From the NCBI RefSeq assembly GCF_001949145.1, contig NW_019091655.1, positions 142,402 through 206,401 of the forward strand: a DNA stretch of 64,000 bases. Direction: 5' to 3'. Under the pieces are notes generated by a model. The model saw only the letters and a program-made list of their open reading frames with translations. It was not told where the DNA came from and did not search any database. This DNA comes from Acanthaster planci. Lineage: Eukaryota; Echinodermata; Asteroidea; Valvatida; Acanthasteridae. The position numbers were made by a program, and so were the translations under genes. This document shows, piece after piece, positions 51,427 through 60,400 of this stretch (position 1 is its first letter; each line of letters starts with the position of its first letter).

Positions 51427-54400
51427 CTGTGTCAGACCAGGAAAAAAAACATCAGTTTTATATTACCTCACCATAAAACCCTGAGCATATTTCAAAGCAA
51501 AGTGAAAGCTTAGGTGGTGAGCATCTCTATTGGCAATAGGACCATGGGATGGAGAAAAATGAATAAAACATCCAACAAAGGGACTGCACTGAAGGACAAC
51601 CATAAAGTACTCTGACTTCTCAGGGCTTGTAATAGCCCACAAGACATTTCAACTTTCTCTAAAATAGTCACGAGTACATGTAATTGTTATATCTGTCTGG
51701 AATACTTTATTTTCATTGGTCCAAAATGATCACGACCGGGTGACAAATATGCATGTCACCCTCACCACTGCGCATCAGATTGTGATATGATTTCATCAGT
51801 AATGGTTATATCTTGCACTACATGTGCAAAATGAGCACAGTTGACATTGAAACTTCCTTATCCTTTTATTCTCACCTGAAATACAAACCAACACTCTAAT
51901 ATAGGAACTAATTAGTGGAAATTTGGGGGTCGAGGTAACAGTGACAGTCGTGTTGTTGCGAGCTGTTTAAAGTTCTGAGAGAGAAGAGAACTTGCTATAT
52001 GTCAGTGACAAGCCAGAATGAAATATTAATAAATATTACATGTAACTTTGCCACATTCATATAAAAATTTCGGTCTATAACTATGTCACTAAGGCTACAA
52101 ATGACATGTGAAGTACAGACAATCAACAAAATTGAGGTTTTGCTAGTTTCTCCATAAACAGGCCCAGTTGCATATGAACTTTGACCCTTACCTTGCCACA
52201 TAGAGGTCGCTGACATCGAGAAAGATGAGGTTGAACTCATCATTTGGGGAGAAAGCCTTGTGGCCGTGGAAGCGTTTGACCTCGGTCAGGTTAATGAGGT
52301 CGTAGACTCGGATCTCAATCTCCTGAGCTATTGGAGGTGGGGTCAGGGGATCGGCGATCATGTAGTCGCGTGGCCAGCAGCGACAGTTGACATACAGGTA
52401 TCTAGGGATAGGACAGCGCCAGAGGAAATGCCGGCACATTAACGGACACCAGTGAAACATGGTATGAGAAGTTGATATTTGAAGCTGGCTCCCCAAGGTA
52501 TTGGAAGTTGACAAATTAACAAATCAAGTAAATCTAAGGGAGGTAGTCAACTTCCGATACTGAGGGGATCGAACATCGAACTGAGGGGATCGAACATCGA
52601 CTATCCACCCAATATAAACTATGTTAAGTTTGTTTACCGTACATGAACCTCATTTTGGGCATCATTTAAAATGCTTTTTAGCATGCGCATGTCCTACCGT
52701 CTTTTCATGCATAGCTAAGGTGATGCTTGCGCATGCACACTTCACCCCGGCAACAGTTCCAAAGTAGCTTCATTAAACCGTTCCCACATTGCCATATTTG
52801 ACTAGGATGCTCACACGCATGCCTGATATTACAGCGAAGGTAGCGAGTGACACATGATGGCAAATGGACCAGTGAGAATCTGGCCCTTAAATCATGAATA
52901 TTTATGAGCCTGGCTGTGAGTGGTCACATGTTAAGAAGTTAAACTTTTGCAAAGGGCACGTGAACAAAAAGCTGAACTTTAGTACAAGAATCTTAAAAAA
53001 AAAAAATTTGCTGAAAAGTTGAATCATCACACCCCTGTATGAAGTATGATTACTCAGCCTTTCAAATCCCATTAGCCTGATAAGCTTTACAAGGTGAACA
53101 GTGGTTCTAGTCAGAATTGGATGTTGAAAGAGAAAGTTGTGTCTATGAATCTACAAACATCTAAAAAATCTTGAATGAACGTTACATTTACCTATGATCT
53201 GGAGACAATGCCATCCCTATAGCATGGCCATTCAGTTCAATCACATGATCCACTTTGTCAAATTCTAGTTCCCCTGGCCGGTCCTGTCCGTCCCCTTGTG
53301 GCTCTCTACCTTCCCCTGGCTCCTCACGGTCACTAGCAGGCTGCATGCTGACCCCTAGGGGACCCTTCAGGGTGTCTGCCATGTTGGCATCAATTCGCTT
53401 GATGCCGATCTGGTGAGGGGTGTATGCCAGGCTGCCCCTGGTGAAGATCAGGTGCTGGTGTTCAACCTTGGCTGGGACTTTGCGCCGTCGCACTTTGGTC
53501 CGGTGGTGATGATGGTGGGCATGGTGGTTGGCATGGTCCTGGGTTTGGGAGTCTGACAGGCTGCTGCTGGACATGGGATCTTCACTGTCCTGCAGCTGCC
53601 GATGTTGCTGATGCTGCAGCTGCTGCGGCAGGTTGTCTTGCTGTAGTGGCTCGTGACCCCGGGTGATCTCAGAGTCGCTGAACCCACGACAACGGTCTGG
53701 GTAGTGGATGGGCGGCTCCTCGTCTAAACTCTCCGTGCTGCCAAAGGTGAAGTGCTTGCCCCAGGCCCGGATGATGTCGCTGGCACTGCTGCTGTCAGCG
53801 GCAAAGGTGAGCGAGGACTGGTCGCAGTCAGGACTGGAGAGGATGGCATCACTGGAGCTGCAGTGGGAGGAGCCGACACCAACGGACTGACTCTCCCTCA
53901 GATCCAATGGCTGCAGAGAGTGACTGGCCTCTCCTGTCACATGATGAATATGCATGAACACTGTTTGCAACACAGGCAATAGACTATTCTCATTTTACCT
54001 ACAAGTTGTATAGGCGGCCAAAGTTTACAGCGAAATCATTGTTGGCTGATTTTTATTTACCTCAAATTCCTTAAAACTGTACATTTATGCCATTTATTTT
54101 AAAGAGGGTAGTATTTTCATTTTTATCAAATATTTAGTACAAATATTATCACATGGTGTTTTGATAGCTACTGGGGATTTGTTAATATTTTGTGAGTTAC
54201 TCTTGTACTATTGCAATGACAGCCAGCCATAGTTTTAGAACAGGCACTATTCACAATACAATAAAAATACACAACCAAGAAGTCATCATCTGGGAAGGTC
54301 ATTTTGTCAAGTTGACAGTCAACGAAAGCATGGCTTAGCCGCACTTTGCATGAGAGTGCAGGTTGGTGAGGGTTGACCAATTATGGACACGTTTGATAGA

Positions 54401-57400
54401 TGGGGGTGTTAATTTATTGTCACAAAACACTGGGAGCCTATTCATTTTACGTGGATCCCGATCACAGCCAATGATTTGACGTTGGTTCACTGACCCCAGA
54501 ACTTGCCTAATGGATACAGCCAGCCAGCGCTGGGATCTGGATCTATGTGAAACAAACAGGCCATTCACTTGTGCCAAGAAAACCCCCCACTGAGGAACAA
54601 TTCAAGTAAGGTTCCCATGCACAACATAGCCAGCACGTAGAGGTTGTCATCCACTGCTCAAAATGCACTGCAAAAACAAAGGGTCTCTCAGTGGGAACAT
54701 CTTGGTAACACACTACATTGTGAATTGTTGATGCTGTGCAAATCTTGCAACATAGTAAATCTAATGCATGTACGCGGTGCATAAAATGATTGCGAGGTCA
54801 TTGAGAAAGATCTATTTTTAGCACAGATTTTGTGCATTCTACACGTGACTCTGTGGAACCTCCAACATGGTATGATTTTAACATAATGTTTAACCCCACT
54901 GTGATGTTTCTAGGTAACAAAGCGCCCTCTCTTGTTCACGCACAGAGCCTTAAAAACACATATGACAAGTATTCAATATTATACTCAGGATGGGTATCAA
55001 AAGTGGAACTTCCTTACAAACTTTGCTTTGTTGTTTGCTTTTGTTTGAACAATAATATCCTAGAGACTAAGCACAGTCATTTACAAGGGAGGACAATCGC
55101 TTGACCATCAAGGACTATACACTCTTTGCCCCCTTTGCGTACTGTGTGGTAAAGCAGGACCTATCCATGTGTTACGCCATTAAAACAGGTTAAAACCACG
55201 GAGTGGTCCCCAAGCACCCAGCAGTTGACATACNACTGCTGGACATGGGATCTTCACTGTCCTGCAGCTGCCGATGTTGCTGATGCTGCAGCTGCTGCGG
55301 CAGGTTGTCTTGCTGTAGTGGCTCGTGACCCCGGGTGATCTCAGAGTCGCTGAACCCACGACAACGGTCTGGGTAGTGGATGGGCGGCTCCTCATCTAAA
55401 CTCTCCGTGCTGCCAAAGGTGAAGTGCTTGCCCCAGGCCCGGATGATGTCGCTGGCACTGCTGCTGTCAGCGGCAAAGGTGAGCGAGGACTGGTCGCAGT
55501 CAGGACTGGAGAGGATGGCATCACTGGAGCTGCAGTGGGAGGAGCCGACACCAACGGCCTGACTCTCCCTCAGATCCAATGGCTGCAGAGAGTGACTGGC
55601 CTCTCCTATCACATGATGAATATGCATGAACACTGTTTGCAACACAGGCAATAGACTATTCTCATTTTACCTACAAGTTGTATAGGCGGCCAAAGTTTAC
55701 AGCAAAATCATTGTTGGTTGATTTTTATTTACCTCAAATTCCTTAAAACTGTACATTTATCCCAGTAATTTTAAAGAGGGTAGTATTTTCATTTTTATCA
55801 AATATTTAGTACAAATATTATCACATGGTGTTCTGATAGCTACTTGGGATTTGTTAATATATTGTGAGTTACTCTTGTACTATTGCACTGACAGCCAGCC
55901 ATAGTTTTAGAACAGGCACTATTCACAATACAATACACAACCAAGAAGTCATCATCTGGGAAGGTCAAGTTGACAGTCAACGAAAACATGGCTTAGCCGC
56001 ACTTTGCATGAGAGTACATGAGGGTTGACCAATTATGGAAATGTTTGATAGATGGGGGTGTTAATTTATTGTCACAAAACACTGGGAGCCTATTCATTTT
56101 ACGTGGATCCCGATCACAGCCAATGATTTGACGTTGGTTCACTGACCCCAGATACAGCCAGCCAGCGCTGGGATCTGGATCTATGTGAAACAAACAGGCC
56201 ATTCACTTGTGCCAAGAAAAACCCCCACTGAGGAACAATTCAAGTAAGGTTCCCATGCACAACATAGCCAGCACGTAGAGGTTGTCATCCACTGCTCAAA
56301 ATGCACTGCAAAAACAAAGGGTCTCTCAGTGGGAACATCTTGGTAACACACTACATTGTGAATTGTTGATGCTGTGTAAATCTTGCAACACAGTAAATCT
56401 AATGCATGTACGCGGTGCATAAAATGATTGAGAGGTCATTGAGAAAGATCTATTTTTAGCACAGATTTTGTGCATTCTACACGTAACTCTAGGAACCTCC
56501 AACATGGTATGATTTTAACATAATGTTTAACCCCACTGTGATGTTTCTAGGTAACAAAGTGCCCTCTCTTGTTCACGCACAGAGCCTACAAACACATATG
56601 ACAAGTATTCAATATTATACTCAGGATGGGTATCAAAAGTGGAACTTCCTTACAAACTTTGCTTTGTTGTTTGCTTTTGTTTGCTTTTGTTTTAACAATA
56701 ATATCCTAGAGACTAAGCACAGTCATTTACAAGGGAGGACAATTGATTGACCATCAAGGACTATACACTCTTTGCCCCCTTTGCGTACTGTGTGGTAGAG
56801 CAGGACCTATCCATGTGTTACGCCATTAAAACAGGTTAAAACCACGGAGTGGTCCCCAAGCACCCAGCAATTGACATACATGTACACGTAAATGCATACC
56901 CCATCTTCCATTTGTATTGCACACACACACACTTACCTTACATACCTAGAGTGGGCATTCCTTTCTTTTTGTGCAGTTAAGAAACTCAGAGAAAATACTC
57001 GTTTTTCTTGAACTAGGAACACGATTTTCAGCTGGCTTTTTGTACAAGGTTTCCTTGACTATTCCTCTTCCTTTTACGACGGATGACCCCTACCCCAAAA
57101 TGCCTCTAAACCTCTTTTTCCGAGAAGGGGAAACGTCCTGTGGACATGTGCTAATCTACAGAACGTCTTCCTTTCCTGCATCATGTGGACATCTTTTGTT
57201 CACAAGTCCACACTAGGTATGTAAGGATAGTGCACACAATGTCTGGGAAGTCTCATATTGCACACAGCAAATCTTACTCATTAGCTGTGCCTTAGAAGGT
57301 TGAAAAATGTGAGGTTTGCGATGAAAAAAAAACAAACAAACAAATACTGATCCATATGACTCTCAATTGCCAGTGTGTGTGGCATTTGGCTGCATCTTGA

Positions 57401-60400
57401 CAGTGGACTAATAAATCTTGCCTGGTTCAAAAACTGAGTTTTTTCAGCTACAAGTAATGCATCCGCATGTGGTTAACACATAGCTACATTTGTCAGTCTT
57501 GGTGTGGACCTCAACATGCTCTATATATGTACCTGCATTTGTTGATACACCCTCCTTGCTTGTTCCAGGCTTTGAGGAATTCGCAGGTTTGTGCCCATCA
57601 CTGGTACTCCAACTCGCCCCTGTGTCTCCGTGCTCCTCAGTCTGTCCAGTCCAGTCGTTGGGATGGATCCCCTCAATCAGAATTCGGAAAAGGTCCTCGT
57701 CATAATTCTCACCTCCACGCCTCATCTCTGCCTTCCGGACCCTCAGCCAGAGTCTCGTACAGCATGCGTCGGAGTCCGCTTGGCCCCGGCCACTGGCAGC
57801 ACTGCTCCCCTGAGACGTCGATGACAAGGTGCCAGGCTGGCTTCCCTCATGGACCGGCTCGATGCGCAGGCTCTTGCGCAGGACATCTGGGGGCGTGCCG
57901 CTGACGTCACTGACATCCCTCTTGGCCGGGGAGCTTCGCTTGGTGCAGACCTCCTGAGGTTGGGACTGGGCGGGTTGGCCCAGAACGGACGAGGGTGCAG
58001 CTTCGGAGCTGGCCTCCTTTGATTGCCCTTGCTGGTGTGACGTCTGACCAGACTGCTGCTGCAGCAGCTGCTGCTGTTGCTGATACATCTGATTAATGTT
58101 TGCTATTGCACGTGCCTTCCTCAGTTGGTCAGCGTCTAATGGCAAGCAGGGGTCGCTCTGACTTTGATGCAGGAGAGGCCAAGCACCAGACTTGGGTACA
58201 GCCCCACTTGCACTAATGCCTCCTCTGTCTTTCACTTGTTCACTCGGCCCCTGACCCCAATCCCTAGATGACCCCTGACCTGGGTCCCTGGATGACCCCT
58301 GACGCGTGTCCCTGGATAACACCTGAAGTAAATCCATCCCGCTCTGTCCAGTGTCACTTTCGCTGGCGGTCATTTCTGTGTCACTCTCGTACATGTAACA
58401 GCCGGTGCCGGCCTTACCGTCCAGCTCACTCTCGCTCGAGTCTGGCATCGGACCACTGGAATTAAGGCCTGCTTGGGTTGACGAGTCATACTCACTGTAG
58501 TTCCCCACCACCGATGGCTCGTCATGGTCGTCGCCTTTGCCGAGGTTGCGACAATTGGCCACAGTGATGCTGCGGACTGAGCTGGCATTGACATTCAGGA
58601 ACTTGAACAGGCGCATGATGACCGACTCCTGTTCAGACAGGACCTCCTGGGTGGCTTTGTTGAGCCAGAGGGCTGAGCAAGATGACAGGTGGCCCAGGTA
58701 ATGGAGTTTGCCCGACAAGAGGTAGGTGTTATTCAGCCAGCAGCCAAAGATATCATAGGGCTTATTCAGTACACGAGCTTGCAGAGCAAAGTCATCTGCA
58801 ACCCCAAAAAGACCAAAATAATTGTGTGCTGTCATCTATCACCTCGTAACCTGATGTCAAAAATCATCAACCTGTCACAAGTTTTGGTAACACTGAGATT
58901 GTCTTTCTTTCCATCATTCAAGACTATGAAATGATGTCCCACTATAAAATAATTTCTTTAATGAACAAGTATTGGATTCAGTTTGTGTTTTTAATCACTT
59001 CAAACCGCACAATGCACAAACATACAGGACTTGTTCACGTTAAAACAAAGCGGATGTTCAAATATGTTCTGACAAATTCTGTACACAGTGCCAGGTGATG
59101 TCTTCATGTATATTCTTCCCACACGAGTTACTCTTATTGAGTTAGGCCACACACCAAGGCTTAAGCTAGTCTATGGAGGCTGAGCACGAGTTAGGCCCTC
59201 AGGTGACTATGACCAGGGGCTGGGCACTGTAACAAATGCTGCTCTGTGACACTGTCTTGAAGTTTTAAAAAACAACCATGCAGAAACAAATGTTGCACAA
59301 ATTTGGACAAATGACCACCAAGGGTCAGCATTTGTTAAGTCCATCTTTGTAAAGTACCGTGCGTGCGGTATCTTGCCATTTTAAAAAGTCAATATTTTCA
59401 CTAAAGAATGATACCTTTGGCATGTGGCTTAAAGAAAATTAGACTAACCCTTCAGGTTGAATACAGCGATCTCCCCAGAGGTGCTGTTGGGTCCGAAGTG
59501 GACACCAGACACTAAGAGCAGCGTGTCGTTGGCGTTGAACTGGGAAAACTGGGTGTACTGCCAGCGGAACAGGTCCTTCATCGCTCGACTGTACTTGAGC
59601 GAGATTGGAGGGCCAACCCTCCAGACCTGGAGGACCAAATTCAAGAGAGGGGTCAACGAGATGGATAACCTCAGTCTGGGTAGGACAATAACTGACAATG
59701 GGATCGAACAGTTCAAGTGCAATACCTGTGAATTCACAGAGCCTTTCAAGTGGATCTGGATTGTGATTAGTGATCCCAAAGCTGGTTCACGTAATCCATT
59801 AGGAAGGTTCTGGTGTCAGTGAACCAGCCTCAGATCACTGATTGCAATCTGAATCCCTAGAACACAAACAGGCCCTAAGAAATGAGGTGGAGCAGTTTAC
59901 AGCTCTAACGATTATATACAAACACAATGCAGCCCAGCAAAATTAGGGCTGTGCTGAATATTTGATTGATTACTGAATATTCAATTTGGAGATGATAAAC
60001 AATGAAATAAAAAAGGGAAATACCTGCATGCAATTATCTGGTTGTTAAACTGCATTCTTGAAGCATTCTGCAATTCTTAAGATGTTATAGGAAAGTACAT
60101 AAGCAACCGATTACGGCAAACTGTAAGGCCAAAGACGGACTTTCCTTCAATTCTTCATCTTTTAAACACCATGTGGCAAATGATCTTGATGGGGCTATGG
60201 GGATAAGTCCCAATTAAGGACTGCACATCAGCTGGACTCCTACCCTCCCTCTGCTCAGGGCCCAATTTCATTGAACTGCTTAACGGTTAGCAGAAAAGTC
60301 CTGCTAACTTTAGCAGACATTTTTTTCTAACCTTAAGTACCATTTCATGGCGACACTTGGCGTGATGGTGCTAACTGTTGCACATGCATAGGGATTTCGA

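Larger units (their letters stand above)
51427..53191 (-). other. FBXW5 introns 6 (51427-52191) and 5 (52402-53191)
   Basis: Both are GT-AG introns flanking exon 6. Intron 5 contains a small inverted repeat (52497-52512 with 52546-52560) and a 21-bp tandem duplication (52560-52601). Nothing else is recognisable. Confidence 0.85.
53934..57532 (-). other. FBXW5 intron 4
   Basis: The intron has a GTACAT donor after exon 4 and an acceptor ACAG before exon 5. Its apparent 3.6 kb includes the duplicated block. Without the duplication it would be about 1.95 kb. The non-duplicated part (56880-57532) contains only a short CA run and an A-rich run. Confidence 0.8.

Noticed and set aside
53752-53982. 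+ strand open frames opposite FBXW5 exon 5 and their duplicates at 55424-55654
   Set aside because: They are antisense shadows of a GC-rich coding exon and appear in both copies only because of the duplication.
55236-55605. A second, separate FBXW5-like gene or alternative exon
   Set aside because: It is cut at the single N, lacks the conserved half of exon 5 and is nearly identical to copy A, so an assembly duplicate is the simpler reading. A GTATGT follows the N on the - strand and could mimic a donor, but this looks like chance.
57444-57532. Extension of FBXW5 exon 4 to the stop at 57444
   Set aside because: After GCAG/GTACAT the reading (TYIEHVEV...) is intron; splicing to exon 5 keeps the frame and restores homology.
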